Shown here: positions 35,280 to 47,369 of the stretch, in pieces
Position numbering within the stretch: position 1 is the stretch's first letter
How the letters are laid out: each line of letters starts with the position of its first letter
Assembly: GCF_028372415.1 (NCBI RefSeq)
Contig: NC_092874.1
Coordinates: 56,395,865-56,459,864 of the forward strand
Reading direction: 5' to 3'
Length of the DNA stretch: 64,000 nt
Origin: Notamacropus eugenii
Taxonomy: Eukaryota; Chordata; Mammalia; Diprotodontia; Macropodidae
The notes under the pieces: generated by a model
What the model was told of the DNA's origin: nothing
Database searches by the model: none
What the model saw: the letters and a program-made list of their open reading frames with translations, nothing else
Made by a program: the position numbers and the translations under genes

Positions 35280-35349
35280 AGAATTTTTTAAAAAAAATTT
35301 TAAATAATATTTTATTTTTCCCCCAATTACATGTAAAAACATTCCTTGG

Positions 35350-36177
35350 GAGGGCGGAGCCAAGATGGCGAAGTAGAAAGATGCACATACACATAGCTCC
35401 GAACCCACAAACCACAGAACGGCAGAGAGGACTAACCCAGGGAGAATTCTGCACCCAGAGACCACGGAATAGTGGAGCGAGGGAGATTTCTGTTCCAGAG
35501 AGACCTGCAAACCTCTCGCGGGGGGACCTTCGGGCCGGGGACTGGGCGCCGGAGCGGGAAGAAGACAGCAGACCTGCCACGGCAGCAACACCATGGGAAA
35601 GAGATCCGAGAGGGCTGCGGAACGGAGTCTCCAGCGGCCACGTGGGTCCCCACACCCACAGAGGGACCGGCAAACCTCTCGCAAAAGGTCCGTCACGCTG
35701 CAGACACGGTGCCCAGCCCGGACCTGCGGTGGCGACGGCGGCCGCGGCTCCGAGAGACAAAGTTCTGAGAGGGATCTGGAGGTGGGATCTTCAGCAGCTG
35801 CACGGGCCCCCCACCAACAGGTGAGTGACGGGGGTAGGTGAGAGAGTCTCTTTGGCGGGTTGAGAGGGGAGTGAGGTGCCCCCATAGCTCAGGCCCCCCC
35901 GGGAGGTGGGGGCTGAGAGGCGGCTGCCTACGGGGGCTCCCCAAACAGACGGGAGCCTGGATCCATTGTGGAAGGTCTGTGCATAAACCCCCTGAGGGAA
36001 TTGAGCCAGAGAGGTGGCCCTGCCCCTGACCTCAGCACCTGAACTAAATTTAACACTGAATAACAGCCCTGCCCCCGCCAAAAATCCTAAGGCGGGAAGC
36101 AGCATTTGAATCTCAGTCCCAGGAGGCGAGGTGGGTGTGAGGAGAACATTCAGAGGTCAGGCCACTAGGTGGAGACA
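35350..36177 (+). promoter_or_regulatory. HAL1 5' UTR, CpG-rich, with YY1-type start
   Basis: It opens with 'gagggcggagccaagatggc'. The YY1-type core 'caagatggcg' lies at 35361-35370, only about a dozen bases from the element start, as in other mammalian L1 promoters. About 35480-35780 is the most CpG-dense stretch of the window. Several frames are open here on both strands, which I ascribe to base composition. Confidence 0.75.
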
Positions 36178-37266
36178 ATGCCAAGAAAAGGGAAAAGAAA
36201 TAAAACTATTGAAGGGTACTTTATCGGAGAAAAAAAACTTCCTCCCTTCCTTTCTGATGGGGAGAAACAATGCTTGCCATCAGGCAAAGACACAGAAATC
36301 GAGGATCCTGTGTCCCAGCCCACCCAATGGGCTCGGGCCATGGAAGAGCTCAAGAGGAATTTTGAAAATCAAGTTAGAGAGATGGAGAAAAGACTGGGAA
36401 GGGAAATGAGAGGGATAAGGGAGAAGCTTGAAAAACAGATCAGCTCCCTGCTAAAGGAGAACCAAAAAAATCTTGAAGAAATTGGCACCTTGAGAACTAG
36501 CCTAACTCAGCTGGCAAGGGAGGTGCAAGGGGCCAATGAGGAGAAGAATGCTTTCAAAAGCAGAATTAACCAAATGGAAAAGGAGATTCAAAAGCTTACT
36601 GAAGAAAATAGATCTCTCAAATCTGGAATGGTACAGATGGAAGCTTTGGACTTTTGAAGAAAGACAGATATCTCAGAACATACCGCGCAGATTCGAAAAA
36701 TGGAAGATAATGTGAAATATCTTATTGGAAAAACAACTGACCTGGAAAACAGAATCAGGAGAGACAATGTAAAAATTCTGGGACTACCTGAAAACCATGA
36801 TCAAAAGAAGAGCCTAGACATCATCCTCCACGAAATTATCAAGGAAACCTGCCCTGAGATTCTAGAACCAGAAGGCAAAATAAATATTCAAGGAATCTGC
36901 AGAACACCGCATGAAAGAGATCCAAAAAGAGAAACTCCTAGGAGCATTGTGGCCAAATTCCAGAATTCCCAGGTGAAGGAGAAAATATTGCAAGCAGCTA
37001 GAAAGAAACAATTCAAGTATTGTGGAAATACAATCAGGATAGTACAAGATCTGGCACCTTCTACATTGAGGGATAGAAGGGAATGGAATAGGATATTCCA
37101 GAAGTCAAAGGAACTAGGACTGAAGCCAAGAATCATCTACCCAGCAAAACTGAGTATAATACTTCAGGAGAAAAAATGGTCTTTCAATGAAATAGAAGAC
37201 TTTCAAATTTTCCTGATGAAAAGACCAGAGCTGGAAAGAAAATTTGACTTTCTAACACAAGAATGA
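36178..37266 (+). pseudogene. HAL1 ORF1, intact except for one in-frame stop
   Basis: A 363-codon frame starting MPRKGKRNKTIEGYF. One premature TGA (36655-36657) lies after EALDF; the same frame then stays open (RKTDISEHTAQIRKM and on) to the TGA that ends it at 37266. The first 160 residues hold a long coiled coil (heptads about 36340-36640: LEKQISSLLKENQ, INQMEKEIQKL). An RRM-like domain follows (RIRRDNVKILGLPENHDQ, about 36750), then the L1 ORF1 C-terminal domain (PRSIVAKFQNSQVKEK, REWNRIF, PRIIYPAKLSII). It would be an RNA-binding trimeric chaperone. The start was chosen at the ATG that matches other ORF1 copies; an in-frame ATG three codons upstream (36169) is possible. The single stop shows it is recent but not functional as read. 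Confidence 0.9.
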
Positions 37267-40200
37267 AGAGAACCATAAAAAGGCGAACAGCAAAGAGAAA
37301 TCATAAGGGACTTACTAAAGTTGAACTGTTTACATTCCTACATGGAAAGACAATATTTATAACTCTTGAAACATTTCAGTATCTGAGCACTGGGTGGGAG
37401 TACACACACACACACACACATGCACACACGCACACATACATAGAGACAGAGTGCACAGAGTGAATTGAAGAGGATGGGATCATGTATTAAAAAAAAAATG
37501 AAATCAAGCAGTGAGAGAGAAATATTGGGAGGAGAAAGGGAGAAGTTATATGGGGCAAATTATCTCTCATAAAAGAGGCAAGCAAAAGACTTATTAGTGG
37601 TGGGATAAAGAGGGGAGGCAAGAGAAAAACATGAGATCTACTCTCATCACATTCCACTAAAGGAAAGACTATAATGCACACTCATTCTGATAGGAAAACC
37701 TATCTCATAATACAGGAGAGTGGGGGACAGGGGCACAAGCAGGAAGGGGGGGAGGATAGAGGGGAGGGCATGGGGAGGAGAATGCAATACGAGGTGGACA
37801 CTCATGGGGAGGGAAAGGACCATAAGAAAATAGAAGTAATGGGGGACAGGACAGGATGGAGGGAAATATAGTTAGTCTTATACAACACAACTAGTATGGA
37901 AATCATTTGCAAAACTAAACAGATATGGCCTATATTGAACTGCCTGTCTTCCAAGGGGAAGGGGTAGAGAGGGAGGGAGCTAAAGAAGTTGGAACTCAAA
38001 GTGTTAGGACCAAATGTAATGTTCTTACCACTGGGTAACAAGAAACACAGGTTAAGGGGTCAAGAAAGCTATCCGGCCCTACAGGACAAAAGAGAAGACG
38101 GAGACAAGGGCAGGGAGGGAGGATAGAGGAGAGAGCAGATAGGTCACAGAGGCAATTAGAAAACTTGGGTCTGGGGGGGGGGGAGGGGGAAAAAAGGGGA
38201 GAAAATTTGTAACCCAAAATTGTGTGAAAATAAATGTTAAAAGTTTAATAAAAAACAAAACAAAACAAAAAAAACATTCCTTGGTTTTTTTTTTTTTCAA
38301 TTTTGAGTTTAAAATTCTATACCTCCCTCCCTGCTCTCTCCATTCCCTGAGATGGTAAGTTATTTGATATAGGCTGTACACATATGATCATACAAAACAT
38401 TTTCATATTAATCATTTTGTGCAAGAAAATGAAAGGAAGGAAAGTAAAGAAAGAAAAAGAAAGGAAGAAAGATAAGAATAGTATCCATTGGTCTGTATTT
38501 AGAGGGCATCAGTTCTTTCTCTGGAGGCAGATAGCATTTGTTATCATACATCATTTGGAATTGTCTTGGATCATTTTATTGATCATTGTAGCCAAATCTT
38601 TCACAGTTCATCATCATCATAATATTGATGTTACTGTGCACAATTATCTCATTTCCCTTTGCATCAGTTCTTATAAGTTTTGTCATGTTTTTTGTTTTTC
38701 CTTGAAACCACCCTATCATTATTTCTTACAGCACAATAGTACATCACAATCATATACCACAACTCGTTCAACCATTCCCCAAGTGATGAGCATTGACTCA
38801 GTTTTCAATTTTTTGTACTTTTCCCTTTCTCTTTGAACTCTTTGGAGTACAGAGCTAGTAGTGGTATATCGCTGGGTAAAAGGGTATGCACAGTTTTATA
38901 ACCCTTTGAGCATATCAGATTGTTCTCTAGAATGGTTGTACCAGTTCACAACTCCACCAGCAGTTTATTGGTGTACCTATTTTTCCTCATCCCCTCCAGC
39001 ACTTGTCATTTCTGATGGGTTACCTCTGAGGAGGTACCACAGAGTTATTTTAATCTGCATTTCTCTAGTAAAAATGATTTAGAGCATGTCATATGACTAT
39101 AAATAGTTTTGATTTCTTCTGCAAACTGCATGCTCATGTCCTTTGACCATCTACCAATTGAACAGTGGCTCTCATTTTTATAAATTTGACTCAGTTCCCT
39201 ATGTATTTGAGAAATAAGGCCTTTATCAGAGAAACTTGCTATTACATTTTTAATATTGTTCCGTTGTCTATGGTACATTTTAGCAAAATGTAGTTTCCCT
39301 CATTATTTTTACTAGGTCTGTTTTTGCTTTTGCTTTGTTTGAGATCATGATTGCTCCCCTTTCACTTCACTAAAAGCATAAAAGATTCTGCTCAAATCAT
39401 TTATTTTAATTAACTTTGTGTGTCTTTCTGTTTTGAGTGTGTTTTTTGTTGGATTCTGGTTTCTAATTCATTCTGCTGTCCACTTTTTTTTTTTTATGAA
39501 TAGGCTTATCCCATTCACATTTGTATTTATAGTTCCTGTGTATTTCCCTCCATTCTCTTTTCTTCTGTTTATCTTTCTTCCTTTTTTATTCTATCTCTTC
39601 ACAAAAGTATGTTCTGTTTCTGATGACTGCCTCCCTTAATCCATTTTCCATTCTATTGTCTTTGTCCTGGCACCAGTTTTTTATCCCCTTCCCCTTTTAT
39701 TTTCCTATTGTGTAAGATAGATTTCTACATGCAGATGAATGTGTATATATTCTTTCCTCTTTGAATGTATTCCAAGAGGTTCAAGTTTTGCCTGTTACCC
39801 CCAATTTTCCCCTCCACTATGAAACCACTTCCTTGTGTACCTCTTTTACATAAGAAAATTTCCCCCGTTCTATCTCTTCCTGCCCCCTTCTCCTACTACA
39901 TCTCTCTTTCTCACCTCTTCATATTTTTGGAGATCATTTCAATATAATTGCCTCATACTCATGTCTTCTATCTTTGTAGACTCCTTCTAACTATCCTAGT
40001 AATGATAAAGTTCTTGTAATATTTTCTCCTTGACCTGGGAACTGGGGAATTTGGCTACAATATTCTTAGGAGTTTTTCTTTTGGGATCTCTTTCAGGAGG
40101 TTATCAGTGGATTCTTTCCATTTCTATTTTACCCTCTGGTTGTAGAATATCAGGGCAATTTTCCTTGAGAATTTCTTGAAAGCTGATGTCTAGGTTCTTT

Positions 40201-41234
40201 TTTTGATTATGGCTTTTAAATTATCACTCTTGGATTCATTTTCCAGGTCAGTTGTTTTTCTAATGAGATAATTCACATTGACTTCTATTCTTTTCATTCT
40301 TTTGATTGTTTTATAATTTTACTGATTTCTCATAAAATCATTAGCTTCCATTTGTTCCATTCTAATGTTCCATTCTAATTTTTAAGGAATTATTTTCTTC
40401 AATGAGCTTTTGGACCTCTTTTGCTTTTTAGTCTCATTTTAAAGCTGCTATTTTCTTTAGCATTTTTTTTTTTTGGATTTCCATTAGCAAACTGTTGACT
40501 CATTTTGCATCACTCTCATTTCTCTTCCTAAGTTTTCCTCTACTTCTTTTACTTGATTTTCAAACTCCTTTTTGAGCTCTTCTATGGCCTGAGACCAATT
40601 CATATTTTTCTTGGAGGCTTTGGATGCAGGAGCTTTGGCTTTGCTGTCTTCTTCTGGTTGTATATTTTGATCTTCCTCTTCACCTATGACATAAGAAAAT
40701 AACTTTTCATTGAAGACGTAAGAATCTATAGTCTGTTTCTTTTTCCCCATTTTCTCATTTTCCCAGTCAGTTACTTGCCTTTGAGCTGTTTGTTAAGTGG
40801 TTTGAGAAGCAGCCTCAGCTTCAGCAGGGGCTGCCACTACCCTAGGGCTGAGTCTGGGGTCAAACCACACCCCCTTCTCAACCAGGTGAAAGACCCCCCC
40901 CCCCCAGACCTTCAGAGCTGTCTTTGGTGCTTGTGGGTTAAAAAGTTTTCAAAGTGCAGCAGGCACCAACGATTCAGTCTCCTAAGGCTTGCTCCAGCTC
41001 CATCCATGCCGGTGTGAACCACTCTGAACTGCTCTAGGTTCCCAGCTCAGTGCAATAGATTCTTTCTGTTGGCCTTCTAGATTGTCTTGGGCTGGAAATT
41101 TGCTTCATTCTGTCATGTTAATGGCTACTGCTGCTCTAGAATTTGTTTAGAATCAACTTTTACAGGTTTTTTTTTTGGGTTTGGTGTCAGAGCTAGCAGG
41201 TCCCTGCTTCTACTCTGCCATCTTGGCTTAACTC

Positions 41235-42515
41235 CCAATGATAAATTTCTTAGGAGTTACATGTATCATCTTCCTATATTGGAATGTAAACAGTTTAACT
41301 TTATTGAGTCCCTTATGATTACCCTCATGTTTACATTTTATGCTTCTCTTGAGTTTTATTTTTGATTGTCAAGTTTTCTATTCAGCTCTGATCTTTTCAT
41401 CAGGAGTGCTTGAAAAGTCCTCTGTTTCATTAAATTTCCATTTCCTCCTCCCCACCCCCACCAAGAATTATACTCAGTTTTGCTGGATAGGTAATTTTGG
41501 TTTGTAATCCTAGTTCCTTTGGTTTCTGGAATAGAATATTCCAAGTCCTCTGTTCCTTTAGCTTGGAAGCTACTAAATCATGTGAGATCCTGACTATGAC
41601 TCCATAATACTTAAATCGTTTCTTTCTGGCTCTTTGCTACATTTTCTTCTTGGCCTGTAAGCTCTGGAATCTGGGTATAATATTTCTGGGAATTTTTACT
41701 TTGGGATCTCTTTGAGGAAGTGCTTTTCATTTCTACTTTACTGTTTAGATCTAAGATATCAGAGCAGATTTCTTTCATAATTTCCTTGAAATATGATATC
41801 TAGCCTCTTTTTTTTTGCATCATAGTTTTCAGGTAGTCCAATAATTCTTAAATTATCTCTCCTCCATCTATGTTCCTGGCCAAATGTTTTTCCAATGCGA
41901 TATTTCACCTTTTCTTCTATTTCTTCATCCTTTTGATTTTGTCTTATTCTTTCTTGAAGTTTCATGAATTTATTAGCTTCCACTTGCTTAATTCTAATTT
42001 TTAGGGAATTATTTTCTTCAGTGAACTTTTGGACCTTGTTTTCTCCTTTTAATTTGGCCAGTTCTGCTTTTTAAATAGTTCTTTTCTTCAGTGAATTTTT
42101 GTGTTTCTTTTACCATTAGGCCAATGCTGTTTATTTATTTATTCATTCATTCATTTATTTATTTATATTATTATTTAATGCTGTTTTTTAAGATGTTGTT
42201 TTTCTCAGCATTTTTTATGCTTTTTTTGCCAAGCTGTTAATTCTTTTTTTCATAATTTTCTTGCATCACTCTCATTTCTTTTCTCAGTATTTCCTCTACC
42301 ACTCTTATTTCCCTAAATCTTTCAGAATTTTTTTTAGGCTTGTGTTCACTTGACATTTTTCTTTGAGACTGTGGTTTTGAGATTTGTTTTGTCTTTGAGA
42401 TTGCTGCTTTTACATTGTTGTCTTCTTCTGAATTTATGTCTTAGTCTTCCCTGCCACTGTGGTAGTTTTCTATGGTCAGATTCTTTTATTGTTGTGTGCT
42501 CATTTTCCCAGTCTC
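41235..42515 (-). pseudogene. L1 ORF1 fragment, minus strand
   Basis: Minus-strand frames show the RRM-like block HRWRRDNLRIIGLPENYDA near 41840 and coiled-coil remnants up to about 42500. There are many stops. A TTTA/ATTC microsatellite (about 42130-42172) interrupts it. No ORF2 sequence is attached. Confidence 0.75.
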
Positions 42516-42519
42516 TTTT

Positions 42520-44195
42520 TTTCCTATTAATTAATTTGTTTTCAGTTTTCTACAATCACTTCCATATATCTTAGATTTTTTTCCCCTTTCCTTCTTCCTC
42601 CCTTTCTGAGATGGTGTGCAATTTTATATGGGTTCTACACATACATTCCTATTAAATACATTTTCACCTTAGTCATGTTGCATAGAAAAATTAAAATGAA
42701 TGGGAGAAACCATGAAAACAAAACAAAACAAAACATAACATAACACAAGAGAAAATAGTCTGCTTCATTCTGCAATCCAGTTACATAGTTGTTTCTCTGG
42801 ATGTGGAAGACATTTTGCCTCAAGTCCATTGGAAATTTTTAGCAATTGCATTGCTGTGAAGGGCTTAGTCTACCAGAAAAATTCCGTGCACACTATGGTT
42901 GTTGCTGGGTACAAAGTTCTCCCTTCTGCTCCTTTCACTCAGCATCAGTTTATATAAGTCCTTCCAGGCCTCTCTGAAGTCTTCCTGTTCATCATTTCTT
43001 ATACCATAATAGTATTTCATTACATTCAAATATCAGAACTTATTCAGTCATTCCCCAGTTGATGGGTATCCCCCTGATTTCCAGTTCTTGGTCAATACAA
43101 AGAGAGTTGCTATAAATATTTTTGTATATGTGGGACCCTTTCCTGTTTTTATGATCTCTTTGGGATACAGTCCTAGAAACAATATTACTGGGACAAACGG
43201 TATGCACATTTTTGTAGCCCTTTGGGCATAGTTCCAAATTGCTCTCCAGAATGGTTGGATCAGCTCACCGCTCCACCAACAATGAATTAGTGTTTTAACT
43301 CTCCCACATCTTCTCCAACATTTATCATCTTCCTGTTTTGTCATGTTAGCCAATCTGATAGATATGATGTGGTACCTTAAAGTTGTTTTGATTTGCATCT
43401 CTCTACTCAATAATGATTTAGAGCATTTTTTTCATATGTCTATAGATAGCTTTGATTTCTTCCTCTGAAAACTCCCAATCTCTTTCTTGACTGTGAAATT
43501 TTTGTTAGAGTTGGGCTCTGTTCACCTGTGGGTGGGAAGGTGAAGTCCCATGCTTCAGGCTTTTTTGTGTTGCTGTTCTGAGGCACTGCAGGTTTTCAGT
43601 GCTTCCAAGATGGTGTGTTCCAGGGAGAGATGTGATCAATGCTCTCCTTCTCTGAGCTCTGGTTTTTACACAAGGGCTCCTGCTCCCTTGCAACTTCAAG
43701 CACTGGGGCTCTTCTTGACCCTGGAACTGTGACCAGGTCCCCTGCTCCCTTGTGACCAAGCAGAGGCACTCCTCTCCATCCTGGAATTGCAGCCCAAAAT
43801 TGTGTATGGGCAACAGAGTGCATAATCATTACCAACTGCACCCAGTGCCAGCAAAGGGTTCCCTGTAATCTCTTCTTGATCAGTGGTCCAACCCTCTTAC
43901 CATGTCTGGATGGAGAGCTCCCAAAGCTTCTACTGCTGCTATAGTCACCTCCATAGCCCACCAGTGGTGTTGCTGCATTGCACTCTGGGCAGACACCTAT
44001 ACTGGTGTCACCGATCTCTCCTCTTGAGACCTCCTAAGTTGTTGTAGGCTGGAATAATGTCTTACTCTGACCTTTCCCTGGATCTGCCACTACAAAATTT
44101 GATTTGAGAAGTTATGTTGGAGTTGTTAGGAGGGGAATGTTAGAAAATTCTGCTGGGTTTACTATCTCTAATCTGCCATCTTGGTTTTGCCTTCA
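42520..44195 (-). pseudogene. L1 reduced to 5' UTR plus ORF2 end and 3' UTR
   Basis: The 3' UTR (42520-43040) and ORF2 C-terminal part (43040-43480, with HCWWSGELIQPFWRAIWNYA) are close relatives of 33260-34170. At about 43480-43505 the sequence jumps to an L1 5' UTR that ends at 44195 with the reverse YY1 start motif (gccatcttgg, 44175-44184). ORF1 and nearly all of ORF2 are missing. The element is thus promoter plus tail, about 1.7 kb. Confidence 0.75.
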
Positions 44196-44199
44196 GCCT

Positions 44200-44640
44200 T
44201 TATTTTAATATCATTGTCTAATAGTTATTAATTTCTGTTTTGTCTATTCTAATTTTCAGAGATTCTGTTACTTGAGTAAGGTTTTGCAACCTCTTTTTAC
44301 TAAGCTGTGAGTTTTTAAGTTCTATAGAACTTTGATTCCTTTTCCAATTCTTTCCTATATTTTATTTCATTTATAATTTTGAAGCCATTTCAAAAATTAA
44401 TCTTATTTCAATAATTTTCTTTCACCCCCACTTCAAGTTCTGTATAGATGTTGGCTAATTATTATCTTCTTCTTAGTTTATATATTGGGTGATCCTGGTA
44501 CCATAATAGCCTCTATTTAAGGAGGGAATTTTTCTTTACTTTTCTCACCAGTTATACTGCTTTTGGGCTTTGGAACTTTTCATTATGCCTTGTTTCCTCA
44601 GAAAACTCATCACTGGGAAATCTCATTATCCTACAAGATA
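44200..44640 (-). pseudogene. Old L1 ORF1 fragment
   Basis: Minus-strand coiled-coil ORF1 text resembling 21400-21700 ('attctaattttcagagattc', 'aatttctgttttgtctattc'). Heavily mutated. Confidence 0.5.
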
Positions 44641-44861
44641 TTGTAGGATCTGATCCTTACTTCTGCCTAATCCTTACTTCTCATCCGTAACATCTTTCCT
44701 CCTGATTAAAACCTGTGGCAAGAGGAAGGCCTCTATTTAAGCATTTCAGTACAATTTTTCTCTATTTTTTTCACCAGCTGCACCTTTTTTGGACTTTTTT
44801 GGAAGTCTCCCTCATACCCCAGGACTAGTACCTTCTTTTCTCCTCCACCCCTTTTAAAATG

Positions 44862-44978
44862 TTAGATTATAAGCTCCTTGAGGGCAGGGACTGTCTTTAT
44901 TTTTTATTTGTATCTCCAGTGCTTAGCGTGCCTGGAACATAGTATGTGCTTAACAAATGTTTATTGACTGACTAGGTC
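44862..44978 (+). repeat. L2 LINE 3' end
   Basis: 'gattataagctccttgaggg', 'cagggactgtctttattttt', then 'gtgcttaacaaatgtttatt'. A well-preserved terminus. Confidence 0.75.
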
Positions 44979-44989
44979 AATACACCTAC

Positions 44990-45187
44990 CTAGGACATAG
45001 TTCCAAATTGCTCTCCAGAATGGTTGGATCAGCTCACAGCTCCATCAACAATGAGTTCCCACTCTTCCACATCTTCTCCAACATTTATCATCTTCCTGTT
45101 CTGTCATGTTAGCCAATCTGATAGGTATGATGTGGCACCTCAGAGTTGTTTTGATTTGCATCTCTCTACTCAATAGTGATTTAGAGC
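44990..45187 (-). repeat. Internal L1 ORF2 fragment
   Basis: Closely matches 43228-43437 in the same orientation ('ttccaaattgctctccagaa', 'cacatcttctccaacattta'). It lacks any L1 3' end, which is unusual for a direct L1 insertion. Confidence 0.75.
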
Positions 45188-45438
45188 ATTAGGTGATATA
45201 ATGGATAGAGCACTGAGTGTGACATTAGAAACACATGTTCCAATCCAATCTCCTACACTTCCTAACTGTATGACCCACAGCAAGTTACTTAACCTTTCTG
45301 TGCCTTAGTTTCCTTGACTGTAAAGTTGGAATAATAATAGCACCTACTTCATAGGGTTGTTGGGAGGATCAAATAAATTTGCAAAATGCTTAGCATACCG
45401 CATGGCACTTAGTAGGTGCTTATAAAATGTTTCCTCTA
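45188..45438 (+). repeat. MIR-family SINE (marsupial MIR-like)
   Basis: Nearly complete: head 'gatataatggatagagcact', CORE 'agcaagttacttaacctttc', then 'aataatagcacctacttcat', 'agggttgttgggaggatcaa' and 'ggcacttagtaggtgcttat'. Confidence 0.75.
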
Positions 45439-45736
45439 CTCCCCCCTTCCCTTTCCTTCTCCTCTTTGGACATCTCATTTTATCCTAGCAACTGCCCCTC
45501 CTCCCCTTCCCCTTTAGTTCCTGCTTGAGCCCCTCCTTCTCTATCCCATCTGACTTCCTTCAGTTGAATTCCTCTCAATTTTTTCTTTCCATCCTCAAAA
45601 ATCAATTTCTGCCATTATTTACAATTCTAAAGTCTTCTAAAGTACCTTCAGAATTCCTTCTTTCCTCTTTAGCTCACTTCCTCCTTGGAAATCCCACGGC
45701 CTGTCAGTCTTCTTCAAGCTATATATTTCTAGTCCT

Positions 45737-45882
45737 TTTAATTGATCTTTGCATGGCATGATCTCGAGTTTCTTCAATGTCCTCATTGCTCTTTTCTGGA
45801 TGTCTTCCAACTTGTCCTTCCTAAAGTTTGACACCCTGAACAGAATACAATATGCTCCATGTTTGATCAGGAAGGGGGACAA
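45737..45882 (-). repeat. CR1/L3 LINE fragment
   Basis: Antisense CR1 text: 'cattgctcttttctggatgt', 'cttccaacttgtccttccta' and 'acaccctgaacagaatacaa'. Same region of the family as 7385-7600. Confidence 0.6.
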
Positions 45883-46009
45883 AACAGCTATCAATACAAA
45901 TTCAGTGCATATTATTCAGCACCTACCATATCCAAACTACTATGGAGTTACAAAACTCTTTACTCAAAAGGAACTTTTAGACTATTATTTCAGAGGACTT
46001 TGAATCATG

Positions 46010-46336
46010 ATACAGGGCATGATAGCTGTCTACAAGTATTTGATGAACTGCCACATAGATGAGGAATAATATTTTGCTTGGTCCCCAGGGAAGAAGTAGA
46101 AGAAATGAGTAGAAGTTGCAGGGCAGCAGATTTAGGTTCATTATAAGAAAAATTTTTCTAACAATTAAAACTATCCAAATATAGAAGAGGCTTCCTTGGG
46201 AAGTAATGGATTTTCCATCAGTAGAGGTCTTCAGGCCAAGGTATTATAGAGAGGATTGTTGTTCGGGTGTGGTTCAGATTTGATGGTCTCAAAGATCCCT
46301 TTTTATTTCATGAGACTGTAATTCTGTGCAGGCAAA
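46010..46336 (+). repeat. CR1/L3 LINE 3' end
   Basis: Sense-strand terminus: 'gatagctgtctacaagtatt', 'gcagatttaggttcattata', 'tttttctaacaattaaaact' and 'aagatccctttttatttcat' before 'gactgtaattctg'. It is inverted relative to the adjacent fragment at 45737-45882. Confidence 0.7.
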
Positions 46337-46339
46337 CAA

Positions 46340-47365
46340 TTACTTCTTTTAATTTTGTCAGTTACACATTAAGTGAGAAAGCTCTTACCAATACCATACT
46401 CATGTAGCTGGAGCCCATGTACTGCTTGAGGCTATCTCCTGAATGTAACATGGGAGTGTAATTGTGTGGCTTGAGGGGAATCATAATAGATATCTCCAGC
46501 TCCTTTCCCCCTGACTCCCTCCTTCAAAGGAGAATTTTAATTTCTTCCAGGAGGGGAAGCATGTTAGATTCAACAGAAGCTTGGCCACTCCACTCTGTTC
46601 AAAGAGCAGGGATAGCAGGCTAGAATTCTATCTTCTTCCTTATTGTTAGTCTCGGGGTTTTCAGATTTCAGCTACCTTCTGTTTCATCATTGTGGGGCAG
46701 AACCCCAAGCTTTACATCCAAGGCATGACTCTCTTCCCACTCAATACTAGTTCCACAGTGAACAGAGGAAGTAGCAAAGAAATCCATTTGTCCAATTCGG
46801 TAGCAAAACACAAATCGGAGAAATACATATGAGACTACGTGCTAGACAATACAGAGCGAAGGAGGTCTCCCATTGGGAGTGAGGTAACTCAGCTCTTCTC
46901 AATTTCTTTTCCTTTCTTGTTTTCTCCATATATTTAATATGTATATCTGCCATAGGTATACTTGAAAGTTTCACAATTATTCCTTTCTCAGTCACTGTTC
47001 ATGGAGGCAGGTACTAAAGTCCAAGTTGGAACTGGGTTATTTAAAAGTATTGCCATTATATTTGGTAGAACACTGTCAAAACTATAACTAAACTCCTGAC
47101 ATTTTCCAGATGTAATTTGAGTAGCTAGCTCTACACTCAGGCATAGGAGATGTTTCCAAGTTTATACATACAAACTTGCACCACTTCTTTCTGTGTTAAC
47201 AGCTATTTAACCATTGCAATGGAAATGTGCCTTAAAAACAAACAAGTAAAGTCTCAGTCAAGCCATCTGCTAGACAGATTTCATATTTATTCATAGTTTT
47301 GAAGGCAAAAAAGTCTTTAGGCTTCTCTGGACTCAAACTTTGGATGCTTAAGTTTCATTCATTTA
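46340..47365. other. Intergenic, no gene seen
   Basis: No exon or repeat identified. The 82-codon minus-strand open stretch at 46747-46995 has no recognisable motif. Confidence 0.45.
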
Positions 47366-47369
47366 TCCA

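Larger units (their letters stand above)
35335..38284 (+). mobile_element. Near-intact ORF1-only HAL1 retrotransposon with target duplication
   Basis: The element (about 35350-38269, 2.9 kb) is flanked by a perfect 15-bp repeat, 'aaaaacattccttgg' (35335-35349 and 38270-38284). The poly(A) makes the right inner edge ambiguous by a few bases. Order: CpG-rich 5' UTR, ORF1, a long purine-rich region (about 37270-38210), a short 3' UTR and an A-rich tail with AATAAA. No ORF2 sequence is present at all. It interrupts an older minus-strand L1 relative, so it is the younger of the two. HAL1s are L1 derivatives known from marsupials and other mammals and are moved in trans by L1. Confidence 0.9.
35280..41232 (-). 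pseudogene. Older ORF2-deleted L1/HAL1, split by a younger insertion
   Basis: Minus-strand element present as 35280-35349 plus 38285-41232, with the gap filled by the HAL1 at 35350-38269. Its 5' end carries the reverse YY1 start motif (gccatcttgg, 41218-41226) and a 5' UTR to about 40755. ORF1 begins at 40750 (MGKKKQTIDSYVFN) and holds a coiled-coil part, but about 370 bp of the ORF1 C-terminal region seem missing near 40020. A spacer (about 39330-39990) leads into the ORF2 C-terminus and 3' UTR (about 39300-38285). Endonuclease and most of the RT are absent. Confidence 0.8.

Noticed and set aside
35253..35885. 210-codon minus-strand open frame (and a 175-codon neighbour)
   Set aside because: It overlaps the CpG-rich HAL1 5' UTR in antisense and several frames are open at once. 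It has no motif and no splice context, so GC content is the simpler explanation.
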